Shown here: one piece after another, positions 15,428-26,394 of the stretch
Position numbering within the stretch: the first letter of the stretch is position 1
Layout of the letters: the number at the start of each line of letters is the position of its first letter
Assembly: GCA_016649895.1 (NCBI GenBank)
Contig: JAENWR010000018.1
Location: 1-42,849 of the forward strand
Length of the DNA stretch: 42,849 nt
Reading direction: 5' to 3'
From: Acidimicrobiia bacterium
GTDB taxonomy: Bacteria; Actinomycetota; Acidimicrobiia; Acidimicrobiales; SKKL01
Notes under the pieces: model-generated
Databases searched by the model: none
What the model saw: only the letters and a program-made list of their open reading frames with translations
Told to the model about the DNA's origin: nothing
Position numbers and translations under genes: made by a program

Positions 15428-16513
15428 ATGTTGAGAATCCAGAACCGCCTACCAGACCGGTACCTCGACGCGTCCAGCGAGCAGCTCGACGAGTGGATCG
15501 CCACCGCCAAGCACACCCTCGGCGATCGCGTGTTCATCCTGGGGCACCACTACCAGCGCGACGAGGTCATGAAGTGGGCCGATGCCCGAGGTGACTCCTT
15601 CCGCCTCTCGGTCCTCGCCCAGGAGCGTCCCGACGCCGACTACATCGTGTTCTGCGGCGTCCACTTCATGGCTGAATCGGCCGACATCCTCACCGCCGAG
15701 CACCAGAAGGTGATCCTCCCCGACCTCAACGCCGGCTGCTCGATGGCCGACATCGACGAAGTGACCGAGGCGTGGGAGTCCCTCGCCGAGGTCGTCGACA
15801 TCGAGCGGCTCGTCCCCATCACCTACATGAACTCGTCGGCCGCGCTGAAGGCGTTCGTCGGCGAGCACGGTGGTGCGGTGTGCACCTCGACCAACGCCAA
15901 GGCCGTGCTCGAGTGGGCACTCGACAAGGGCGACAAGGTGCTGTTCTTCCCCGACCAGCACCTGGGGCGCAACAGCGGCCTCGCCATGGGATACGGCCAC
16001 GAGGACATGCGTGTGTGGAACCCCCGCCAGGAACTCGGCGGTCTCACCGACGCCGACTGCAAGGACGCCACCCTCCTGCTCTGGAAGGGCCACTGCTCGG
16101 TCCACCAGCGGTTCACCACCGACCACATCGACGCATTCCGCGCTGAGCACCCCGACGGGATCGTCATCACCCATCCCGAGTGCTCCTACGAGGTCTGCGA
16201 GGCCGCCGATCAGGTCGGCTCCACCGACTTCATCATCCGCGCCGTAGCGGCCGCACCGGTCGGATCGACGATCGCCATCGGCACCGAGGTCCACCTCGTG
16301 AACCGGCTGAACGACGAGACTCCCGACAAGACAGTCGTCTCCCTCGATCCCCTGGTGTGCCCGTGCTCAACGATGTTCAGGATCGATGCTCCGCACCTGG
16401 CATGGGTGCTCGAAGCGTTGGTCGATGGGCGAGTCGTGAACCAGATCACCGTGGACGCGGCCACGACGAAGTGGGCGAAGGTAGCTCTAGAGCGAATGCT
16501 TTCGATCACGTGA
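15428..16513 (+). CDS. nadA: Quinolinate synthase A
   Basis: A 361-residue [4Fe-4S] enzyme that condenses iminoaspartate with dihydroxyacetone phosphate to quinolinate in NAD synthesis. Cluster ligands are the cysteines in LNAGCSMAD (C104), KGHCSVH (C223) and LVCPCSTM (C311 or C313). Substrate-site phrases LGHHYQRDEV, HFMAESADIL, YMNSSAALKA and FPDQHLGRN are all present. The ATG at 15428 was chosen since AGGGGAGGAA lies 8 bases upstream; a longer frame from 15368 has no such site. nadB and nadC are not in the window. The stop overlaps the next gene start by GTGA, so it is coupled to a methyltransferase. Confidence 0.97.
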   Translation: MLRIQNRLPDRYLDASSEQLDEWIATAKHTLGDRVFILGHHYQRDEVMKWADARGDSFRLSVLAQERPDADYIVFCGVHFMAESADILTAEHQKVILPDLNAGCSMADIDEVTEAWESLAEVVDIERLVPITYMNSSAALKAFVGEHGGAVCTSTNAKAVLEWALDKGDKVLFFPDQHLGRNSGLAMGYGHEDMRVWNPRQELGGLTDADCKDATLLLWKGHCSVHQRFTTDHIDAFRAEHPDGIVITHPECSYEVCEAADQVGSTDFIIRAVAAAPVGSTIAIGTEVHLVNRLNDETPDKTVVSLDPLVCPCSTMFRIDAPHLAWVLEALVDGRVVNQITVDAATTKWAKVALERMLSIT

Positions 16514-17220
16514 CCGGCGCCGCCCAGCTGAAGAACCACGGCGGGTCCGTGCGATTGCGGGCCGGATGGTCAAAGACCACGCTCACTGCCGGACCCGGAC
16601 CCATCCTCGACGTGGGGAGCGGAGCGTTTCCCCACCCCCATGCATCGGTCATCTGCGAACGAAACCTCGATGACAACACCGATCGGCACGGAGCAAGTGC
16701 AGTCATCGACGACCGGCTCGTCGTAGGGGATGCCACGAGCCTCCCATTCCGAGATGGCGCGTTCGCTCTTGTGATCGTATCCCACGTGGCTGAGCACGTC
16801 GAAGACCCAGTCGCGCTATGTAGGGAACTCCAACGAGTAGCGCACTCTGGCTACATCGAGACGCCGAGCGCTCTGGCCGAGACCCTGCTGCCCGAGCCCT
16901 TCCACCAATGGAAGGTCTCGCGTCGCGGCCGGCGACTGGTCTTCGCCAGAAAGTCCGTTTCCTCGAAGCGGCTCGAATGGACCAGCCGGCATCTCTACCG
17001 CTGGTTCTACATCGGCCAGGAAGACCGGGGCCGCCCAGTGGTCTCGCTGCCGCCGGGCGCCGCAGGGATGATCGTTGCTCGGATGAGATGGGTGATCGTC
17101 GGCGTCCTGAATCGCACCCACGTCCTCCACACCCGAATGGTCTTCTCGGCGGCCGATCCATTCGATGCTGTCGTCGTGGACGATCAGTCCCGACGATCAT
17201 CCGAGGTCCTGGCCAACTGA
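16510..17220 (+). CDS. Class I SAM-dependent methyltransferase, short form
   Basis: A 236-residue enzyme. Motif I is PILDVGSGAFPHPHASVICERN, motif II region VVGDATSLPFRDGAFALVIVSHVAEHVEDPVALCREL, then a truncated remainder with a basic, tryptophan-rich segment (W-K-V-S-R-R-G-R-R-L-V-F-A-R-K-S). This resembles methyltransferases that sit in surface glycan clusters and modify lipid-linked intermediates. The GTG at 16510 shares GTGA with the nadA stop. The 3' end overlaps the convergent glycosyltransferase by 37 bases. A long frame reaching back to 16180 is antisense-free overlap with nadA and was not used. Substrate not known. Confidence 0.72.
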   Translation: MTGAAQLKNHGGSVRLRAGWSKTTLTAGPGPILDVGSGAFPHPHASVICERNLDDNTDRHGASAVIDDRLVVGDATSLPFRDGAFALVIVSHVAEHVEDPVALCRELQRVAHSGYIETPSALAETLLPEPFHQWKVSRRGRRLVFARKSVSSKRLEWTSRHLYRWFYIGQEDRGRPVVSLPPGAAGMIVARMRWVIVGVLNRTHVLHTRMVFSAADPFDAVVVDDQSRRSSEVLAN

Positions 17221-18122
17221 GCAGCGATCTCGTCGAGGACCTCCGCGGGTGGAGCGCCTGCACGCCACAGTTCGTCGAGACGCGTTGCAAGGACAGGGTC
17301 CCCGAAGGCGAACGTCCTGAGCGCCGTCCGGTGCACGAAGCGCAGAAGGCGAGCTCGACGGGGGACACGCGTAGAGAGGAAGTACTCGACTCCAGCCCAA
17401 CGCAGCAATTCACGGCGGGTATTCGAGGCCCTTCCGCCCGTGCCCCGATGGTGAAGGACGGTGACATCTGGGGCAAACCCGATATCGAACCCGGCGCGGC
17501 GGAGTGAGTCCCAGATGGCGAGATCCTCTGCATACAGGAAGTAGTGCTCGTCGAAACCGCCGACCGACTCGAACGCCGACCGGTCGACGATCAGGCACGC
17601 ACCCGAGCCGAAGCGCCGCCCGCGGGTGTTGGAACTACCCGCGCGGTCTTCACGGGGGAGATCGCGCCCACGGCGGCGCGCTCGTCGGGCTCTGACGGCA
17701 CCGACGATCACGATCGCAGACTGCCTCGAGAACGATGGGTACCGGAAGCCCGCCGGACGGTGAGACATTCCTGTCCGTATGCCAGGCGCGACGACTCCTG
17801 GCGAGGTCTGGGAGCGCAGGCGAGCGTGGAGCGCTCGCAGACCAGCCTCGTCAATTTCCACGTCAGGGTTATGGAAGCACACTGCGTCGATGTGGGGGGG
17901 GAGCTGCTGCACGCCGAGGTTGCACGCACGCCCGAAGCCTAGGTTCGCCCCGCTGTCCACCACCGTGCCGGGCCCGTCGTAGGTAGAGCTGTTGTCGACC
18001 ACCACGACCTCGGCGCCCCAAGAAGTGAGGAGCGCCACACGGTCACGGATCAGGTCTTCACCGTGGTGATTCACCAGCACCACCCCTAGTCGCGTGAGCT
18101 CCGACGTTCCCGAGTCGATCAC
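17184..18122 (-). CDS. GT2 family glycosyltransferase (rhamnosyltransferase-like)
   Basis: A 312-residue cytoplasmic, probably membrane-associated enzyme. It has the GT-A fold start GVVLVNHHGEDLI, VVVVDNSSTYDG, the ANLGFGRACNLGV segment, the D-x-D-like HNPDVEID, and the acceptor-side GGFDEHYFLYAEDLAIWDSLRRAG, where E-D is the likely catalytic base region. This is the rhamnosyl/galactofuranosyl-type group that adds a sugar from a nucleotide donor to a lipid-linked chain. It is the last gene of the polysaccharide operon, 4 bases after the flippase. A basic, arginine-rich tract near residues 145-165 is unusual. Donor sugar unknown. Confidence 0.85.
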   Translation of the reverse strand: MIDSGTSELTRLGVVLVNHHGEDLIRDRVALLTSWGAEVVVVDNSSTYDGPGTVVDSGANLGFGRACNLGVQQLPPHIDAVCFHNPDVEIDEAGLRALHARLRSQTSPGVVAPGIRTGMSHRPAGFRYPSFSRQSAIVIVGAVRARRARRRGRDLPREDRAGSSNTRGRRFGSGACLIVDRSAFESVGGFDEHYFLYAEDLAIWDSLRRAGFDIGFAPDVTVLHHRGTGGRASNTRRELLRWAGVEYFLSTRVPRRARLLRFVHRTALRTFAFGDPVLATRLDELWRAGAPPAEVLDEIAAQLARTSDDRRD

Positions 18123-18126
18123 ACGG

Positions 18127-19371
18127 TCACCTTCCGAGAGTCGGGATGGCCGGCGTGAGAGCCACGGACAACAGGATGCTTACCATCGCCGCCGGGATCA
18201 TCCACGGCGGCACGGCGAGACCCGCCCGGCGGGTAGCCACAACGTGAAGGGCAGCGGCGCCGACGATGGCTGCGACGGATGTGGCGACGACGAACGTCGG
18301 GAACCCGGCGATTGCTCCGCAGAGCACGGCACCGGCTGTCCCGAGGAGTCGGACAACTTCCCACCGAACGAGCGAGCCACCGTGGTCGGTGCCGACAGCC
18401 AGCGAGCCGGCGACCCCGAGGAGGAATCGCCACGGAGCGCCGATGGACACGACGACGAGAACAGGAACGACATCGCGCCAGCGCTCGCCGAGCACCGCGG
18501 GTAGGAGCGGGGCGCCGGCAGCAGATGCCACGGCCCCGACGACGCCCACTGCGAAGAGAACCGACACGTAGCGGAGGTAGCGCGCACCGAGAGCAGCTCC
18601 CGACGTGCGGCCGAAGTCCACCAACGACAATCGCGAGGCGACGTTCGCGATCTGGGCCTGGAGAGCGCTGCCAACCCGATAGGCGAGTGTGTAGACGCCA
18701 AGCGGGCCCGCCCCGATCAGGAGCCACACGACCAAGTAGTCGACATTGGCGGTGCTGAATGTCAGAGATTGGCTGATCAGGAGGTCGACCGGCCAGGCGG
18801 TCGACCCGTCCTCGCTGAACCGATCGTTGACCCGCCGGATGGAAAGGACCTCGACCGCGCTCTTCATACACAGGGCGAGGGCCACTCCGAGGAGGCTGGC
18901 GGGCCCGAACGTCACGATGGCGAGAAGCGTCACCGCACCGAGCACCTCCGCACGTGCGAGGTCCGCCGTCCAGCCTGCGTTCAGCGCTGCAGCCTTGGCG
19001 ATGAACGCCTCCCCAGCTACGAACCAGAGAACACCCACGGCGAGACCGAGCCACCCCCAACTCCCGCCAGCGATCGCGCCTCCCACCGCTAGGAGGGTCA
19101 GGACGAAGAGGTTCAGCAACCGGACTTGACGGCGCATTCGCGCCGACAGCCGATCCTCAGGCGCGAGACGCATCACGGCGAGGCCGACACCCCAGTGAGC
19201 GAGGGTGATGGCCAGCGAATTGGCGACGAAGAGAAGCCCGGCCCGTCCAAACGTGCTCATGTCCAACCGCGCCGCGAGGATCAGAGTGGAGAGCCCGAGC
19301 GCACCCTGATCCGCCAAACGACCGACCAGGAGGTCACGCGCGGGGCTCGCCGTCCAGATACGGGGGATCAC
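18127..19371 (-). CDS. Lipid-linked oligosaccharide flippase (Wzx/MATE-like)
   Basis: A 414-residue protein with about 12 membrane helices, the size and density of the oligosaccharidyl-lipid flippase group. Phrases such as QSLTFSTANVDYLVVWLLIG (central helix with charged residue) and PLGVYTLAYRVGSALQAQI are typical of this group. The GTG at 19369-19371 was chosen as start because it shares GTGA with the stop of the upstream glycosyltransferase. An ATG-like earlier start (19419) would create a 52-base overlap. Its job would be to flip undecaprenyl-linked units made by the flanking transferases. No matching polymerase (Wzy) is recognised next to it. Confidence 0.82.
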   Translation of the reverse strand: MIPRIWTASPARDLLVGRLADQGALGLSTLILAARLDMSTFGRAGLLFVANSLAITLAHWGVGLAVMRLAPEDRLSARMRRQVRLLNLFVLTLLAVGGAIAGGSWGWLGLAVGVLWFVAGEAFIAKAAALNAGWTADLARAEVLGAVTLLAIVTFGPASLLGVALALCMKSAVEVLSIRRVNDRFSEDGSTAWPVDLLISQSLTFSTANVDYLVVWLLIGAGPLGVYTLAYRVGSALQAQIANVASRLSLVDFGRTSGAALGARYLRYVSVLFAVGVVGAVASAAGAPLLPAVLGERWRDVVPVLVVVSIGAPWRFLLGVAGSLAVGTDHGGSLVRWEVVRLLGTAGAVLCGAIAGFPTFVVATSVAAIVGAAALHVVATRRAGLAVPPWMIPAAMVSILLSVALTPAIPTLGR

Positions 19372-20366
19372 GTCGCCCAGCGCGATTTGAGCAACTCGGC
19401 CCACGCGCCGTAAAGCCACCCGACCGAGGTCGCCCCCATCGCTGCGACGGCGTGCACGCGGCCTATCGCACTCGTATCGGGGCCGGACGACCCCGCCCCT
19501 TCAATCACGACCGCTCCTGTCACACCAGCCAATAGGAGTGCAATCACGGCGCGCCGGCCGGCCGCCGCCGCTCCGGCCGCCACGGCGAGGCCGATGGGAA
19601 GCGTCGCGAGGAAGGCCATCTGGCGCGGTTGGGGCGGATCACCGGTCGTACGCCAATACCGAACCTTCCAGCGCCCGAAGCGGACGTACTGGCGGAAGAG
19701 CGAACGGATGTCCTTTCGGGGGATGTACTCCACCACGAGGCGCTCGTCGAACCAGACGAGGCCCCTCGCCGCCATCCGCCGATTGAGCTCGAAGTCCTGG
19801 TTGGTGTCGAAGACCTCGTTCCACCCTCCGACACGACGAAGTTCATCGGTGCGGAAGGCACCGAGGTAGACGGTCTCGGCCGGGCCGCTCGGTGCCCCTC
19901 GGCGGTAACGCGAGAGACCCATCGAGTAGCGATTGTTGAGGGCTCTGGCGATCCCCGACGCACTGGCACTGGAATCGCGGGCGACTGATAGCTGACGGCC
20001 ACCCACGACGATCACGTCCGGTCGGCTTTCGAGAGAGTCGACGCACACCTCCACGTATTCCCGGCGAGGCCGGCTCCTGGCATCGATGCGACAGAGGATC
20101 CGACCTCGCGCCGCTTCAAGACCGATGTTCAGGCTGGTTGGCGTGGTCCCCAGTGGGTTTTCGAGCACGGCCCACGACGCGATACCTGACAGGCTGAGCA
20201 GCTCTCGAGCGATGCCGGCCGTCCGGTCGTCCGAGGCTCCGTCCACGACGACCACTTCCATCTCGTCGAGGGGGTAGGACTGCCCGAGCACCGCTCGGAG
20301 GGCGTCCGCGATGTCGGTTTCCTCGTTGCGTGCCGGTATGAGGATCGTGACGGACGGCGCGCTCAT
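19368..20366 (-). CDS. GT2 family glycosyltransferase with C-terminal membrane helices
   Basis: A 332-residue enzyme. N-terminal GT-A domain: VTILIPARNEETDIADALRA, VVVDGASDDRTAG, and a D-A-R-S metal site (RILCRIDARSRP) in place of strict D-x-D. Then ETVYLGAFRTDEL, and NQDFELNRRMAARG with the E-D-like pair as Q-D-F-E, plus R-Q-Y-x-R-F-G-R-W. The C-terminal 100 residues hold two or three hydrophobic helices anchoring it. Such enzymes extend lipid-linked sugars for exopolysaccharide. The start ATG overlaps the upstream sugar transferase stop by ATGA, so production is coupled. Donor unknown. Confidence 0.85.
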   Translation of the reverse strand: MSAPSVTILIPARNEETDIADALRAVLGQSYPLDEMEVVVVDGASDDRTAGIARELLSLSGIASWAVLENPLGTTPTSLNIGLEAARGRILCRIDARSRPRREYVEVCVDSLESRPDVIVVGGRQLSVARDSSASASGIARALNNRYSMGLSRYRRGAPSGPAETVYLGAFRTDELRRVGGWNEVFDTNQDFELNRRMAARGLVWFDERLVVEYIPRKDIRSLFRQYVRFGRWKVRYWRTTGDPPQPRQMAFLATLPIGLAVAAGAAAAGRRAVIALLLAGVTGAVVIEGAGSSGPDTSAIGRVHAVAAMGATSVGWLYGAWAELLKSRWAT

Positions 20367-21685
20367 CGGCCGCCGCCCGAGCCGAGGTGACGCAACGTCC
20401 GAGCGACGATCCGAGCATCGAAGGCGAACCCCTGTCGACGCAGGTAGAAGAACTCGTACTGCAGCTTCTGCAGGGCATCGCGCTCGTCACCGGCGTAGCC
20501 GTACTTCACCTGGGCCCAACCCGTGAGACCGGGACGGACCAAGTGCCGGAGTCGGTAGAAGGGCAGCTTCTCAGCCAACTCCTCGACATACCGCGTTTGT
20601 TCCGGACGCGGACCGACGAGCGACAGGTCGCCCCGTACGATGTTGACCGCCTGCGGGAGCTCATCGAGGTGAGCCACCCTCAGCATCCGACCGAAGGGAG
20701 TGATGCGTGGATCAGAGTCGGTGGTCCACTCGTTGTCGTCCGAGCCGGCCGTCATGGTCCGAAACTTGAGGATCGTGAACGTTGAACCGCCCTTCCCGAC
20801 ACGCTCCTGGCGGAAGAGCAAGGGTCCACGATTCCCGAGCAGATTCCCGACGAGGACGAAGGGAACCGCAACGAGGAGAGCAGCGCAGCCCACCACTCCT
20901 GCGCCGATGTCGAACACGCGCTTCATCCGGGCGTACCGCGCCCGGTGGAGCTCGCCGACGTCGAAGAGGAGGGACACCCGCTCGAGCTCCGAGATCGGCA
21001 GCTTGCCGAGCCACTCCTCGTAGAACAGCGACAGGGTTCGCACCCGTACCCCTCGCTCGTGCCCAGATGCAGCCTGCGCCACGATTCCCGGCTCGGCCTG
21101 GGCGCTCACGTCGAGGACGAGCAAGTTAGCGCGGGTCGCGTCCAACCGCTCGATGAGCGAAGGCTCGCCACCCTCACCGACGAGCTCGGAAACGGTTGCG
21201 GCAGCGAGGAGCACAGCGGGCCGTTCGAGCCCTTCATGGAGATCCTCTTGGAGCTGCGCCGCCTCGGCGACCCCGCCCACGAAGAAGACGCGCTCGCGCT
21301 GGGCGGCGCGCTGCATGGTGCGCATCCCGAGAGCTCCGACGGCTCCCAGAACCGGCACCAAGACGAGCGCGGACCCGAAGACGACGAAGCGGGGAAGAAG
21401 CGCGTCACCGAGCACCAACTGGGCTGCGGATACGCCCCCCACGCCGATGACGACGGCGACCAGCGCGCTGGTGAAGGCGGCACGGATGGTCCGGACCAAG
21501 GCCGGCAAGCCCACTGCGTATGCGGCCACCCAGATCAGCACGATGAAGGCCGCCGCCCAGGTCAACCGGGACGAGGAGGTGAAGTCGTATGAGTCGACCG
21601 CCACCACCGACGCATGCACCTTGCTGAGGCCGAGCACCACGGCGGGTATGGCGAGAACGTGCAGTAGGCGGGTGAGATGCGCCAC
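20363..21685 (-). CDS. Polyprenyl glycosylphosphotransferase (WbaP/PssY-like)
   Basis: A 440-residue enzyme that moves a sugar-1-phosphate onto undecaprenyl phosphate, the first step of lipid-linked glycan building. The N-terminal half has about four membrane helices and a CoA-like Rossmann segment (ERVFFVGGVAEAAQLQED). The C-terminal bacterial sugar transferase domain (from about residue 255) has the reentrant helix KRVFDIGAGVVG, GPLLFRQERVGKGG, FTILKFRTM, the LDELPQAVNIVRGDLSLVGPRPE signature and PGLTGWAQVKYGY. GTG start with AGGAGG about 7 bases upstream. It leads the operon to GT2, flippase and GT2. Preceding uvrA ends 98 bases upstream, so it may be transcribed from uvrA or from its own promoter. 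Confidence 0.93.
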   Translation of the reverse strand: MAHLTRLLHVLAIPAVVLGLSKVHASVVAVDSYDFTSSSRLTWAAAFIVLIWVAAYAVGLPALVRTIRAAFTSALVAVVIGVGGVSAAQLVLGDALLPRFVVFGSALVLVPVLGAVGALGMRTMQRAAQRERVFFVGGVAEAAQLQEDLHEGLERPAVLLAAATVSELVGEGGEPSLIERLDATRANLLVLDVSAQAEPGIVAQAASGHERGVRVRTLSLFYEEWLGKLPISELERVSLLFDVGELHRARYARMKRVFDIGAGVVGCAALLVAVPFVLVGNLLGNRGPLLFRQERVGKGGSTFTILKFRTMTAGSDDNEWTTDSDPRITPFGRMLRVAHLDELPQAVNIVRGDLSLVGPRPEQTRYVEELAEKLPFYRLRHLVRPGLTGWAQVKYGYAGDERDALQKLQYEFFYLRRQGFAFDARIVARTLRHLGSGGGR

Positions 21686-21783
21686 CTATCCCCTCCTCAC
21701 CGTCATCTCGTGATGAACCATCTGCTCTCCATCGGCCGCACGCACCCATCAGTGAGCGCGTCGCGCAGGCCAACCGAGCAGCA

Positions 21784-24624
<2,841 letters not shown>

Positions 24625-24678
24625 CGGGTCAGGCTATCGCGAGGCACAACCTCATCGAACGTGTGTTCCCCTTCGTCC

Positions 24679-26394
24679 TTACGGCCCGTCGACGCGGACA
24701 GCTGTGGCGACGACGATGCCCCCTTCGGGGAGCTCGCCGTCGAACAGCACCCTCCAGCCAACCAGTCTCGCCGCGTCGTTCTGCGGATGGCTGCTGACGA
24801 ACACCATCGACTCGTAGCCATGGTCGGCCAGGCGCCTGCTGTAGCGGGAGATGTGGCGCTCCGCCACGGCCACCCATGTGTACTCATCGAAATCAGGCCA
24901 CAGGATCTGCGGCACCAGTTGTCCCTGGACGAACACGAGTGGGCGGTCGTCTCCACCACCTGGGGGGTGGAGCGTTGCAGCGGCGGCTTCGATGCGTGCC
25001 GCCAGCCACCGACCATCGGCATGGCCTCGCGCGAGTTCTTGGAGGCCCATCGCCGCGGTCACCAGGGTGATCACCACGACCGGGGCCATGACGGGCCATC
25101 CCACGGTCAGGTCGCGTCGAACTGCGTCGACGAGGACCTGGGCGCACAGCACGCTCACCAGCGGCGTGGCAAGCGAGAAGTAGCGCCACCCCCACTCCAC
25201 CCCACCGCCCTGTGAGTACTGGGTCAACAACACCGCCGCGCCGAACACGAGGCACGAGCCGAGCAGGAGGACGGTCGCGACGGAGCGCTCGCGGCGGGGA
25301 TGCCAACCGACGACGAGCACGAAGCCGAGGAGCGGGAAGGCGACGAAGAGCCCGGGGATCGTCGCGGTCGGGCGCAGCGCCCACCCCACCAAATAGGCAC
25401 CCAACGCGGCCCAGACCATGACCGAGGCGAGATCAGGTCGGCGTCGACGTACCGCGATTCCGGCGCATGCCACGAACGCCGCGCCGGCGACGAGCAGCAC
25501 GTCACCGTGCGAGAAGGCATCGACGGAAGGGCGGAAGAGGGTGGTCTGGGCCGCGCCAATGCGCTCGGACCAGGTCGCGGAGACGCCGGCGACGGACTCG
25601 ATCGGTGATCCGGTGATGGCTCGAGTCACCCACTGCTCGACCAACCAGGCCGAAACGCCGGCGGTCAGGACCACCCCGGAGGCGACGGTGGCCGCGACCA
25701 AGGTGATACTGCGACGCAGCGCGAGAACAAGCAGCATCGCCACGAGCGCGGCCCACCAGAGGAGAGCCTCGGTCCTGACCGCCGTCGACACGGCGACTCC
25801 TCCGCCGCACGCGATGAGTGGAACCACGCGATCAGGCCAGTCCCGCCCTTCGGGAGCCGTGCAGGTGCGGAGGACACCCCAGACCCCGATCGCCACCGCG
25901 GCCGCCGCGAGCGTGTGGGCGACGATGAGGAACGAGTCGAAGAACAGCGGGGTGCCGACAGCAGTGAGCCACAGGGCGAGGACAGCGGTGCCTGCACCAC
26001 GCCGCCGGGCGATGAGTGCCGCGGCCCCGGCCGCGACCACCGTGCCCAGCACGGACAACATGGTGAAGCCGGCCCTGCCGAGCAGGGTGTGGGCCCCCTG
26101 GAGGAGCACCGGGTACAGCGGGTGCTTGGCATACGGCGCCACACCCTTGGTGCCGACATCCCCACGGAGGAAGGGTCGAGCTTCCTGTTCGGGATCGAGT
26201 TCGGCCAGCGGATACTGGTGGAACCACGAACCATCGTCGAGCGCAAGCGCCTGCAACGCAGCTGCGCCCTCGTCACTGAAGTACGAGTAGTGCGGGCCAA
26301 TGGACACATGCGCGAGGCCGAGGACCAGCGCGACGATCAGGAGGTGGAGCGGGATGCGGAGCAGGCGCGGCCGCTGTTCAGCCAACGGCGTCAT
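24679..26394 (-). CDS. Polytopic membrane protein, GT-C-like (paralog A)
   Basis: A 571-residue protein with about ten membrane helices. First luminal loop [16 protein letters not shown] carries a D-E motif typical of GT-C enzymes, then [18 protein letters not shown]. Later, [24 protein letters not shown] closely parallels the neighbour (paralog B). A soluble C-terminal domain (about 110 residues) ends with [12 protein letters not shown] and [10 protein letters not shown]. The ATG start overlaps the upstream paralog by 17 bases. Function likely lipid-linked sugar transfer; acceptor unknown. uvrA follows after 54 bases on the same strand. Confidence 0.75.
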   Translation of the reverse strand: MTPLAEQRPRLLRIPLHLLIVALVLGLAHVSIGPHYSYFSDEGAAALQALALDDGSWFHQYPLAELDPEQEARPFLRGDVGTKGVAPYAKHPLYPVLLQGAHTLLGRAGFTMLSVLGTVVAAGAAALIARRRGAGTAVLALWLTAVGTPLFFDSFLIVAHTLAAAAVAIGVWGVLRTCTAPEGRDWPDRVVPLIACGGGVAVSTAVRTEALLWWAALVAMLLVLALRRSITLVAATVASGVVLTAGVSAWLVEQWVTRAITGSPIESVAGVSATWSERIGAAQTTLFRPSVDAFSHGDVLLVAGAAFVACAGIAVRRRRPDLASVMVWAALGAYLVGWALRPTATIPGLFVAFPLLGFVLVVGWHPRRERSVATVLLLGSCLVFGAAVLLTQYSQGGGVEWGWRYFSLATPLVSVLCAQVLVDAVRRDLTVGWPVMAPVVVITLVTAAMGLQELARGHADGRWLAARIEAAAATLHPPGGGDDRPLVFVQGQLVPQILWPDFDEYTWVAVAERHISRYSRRLADHGYESMVFVSSHPQNDAARLVGWRVLFDGELPEGGIVVATAVRVDGP

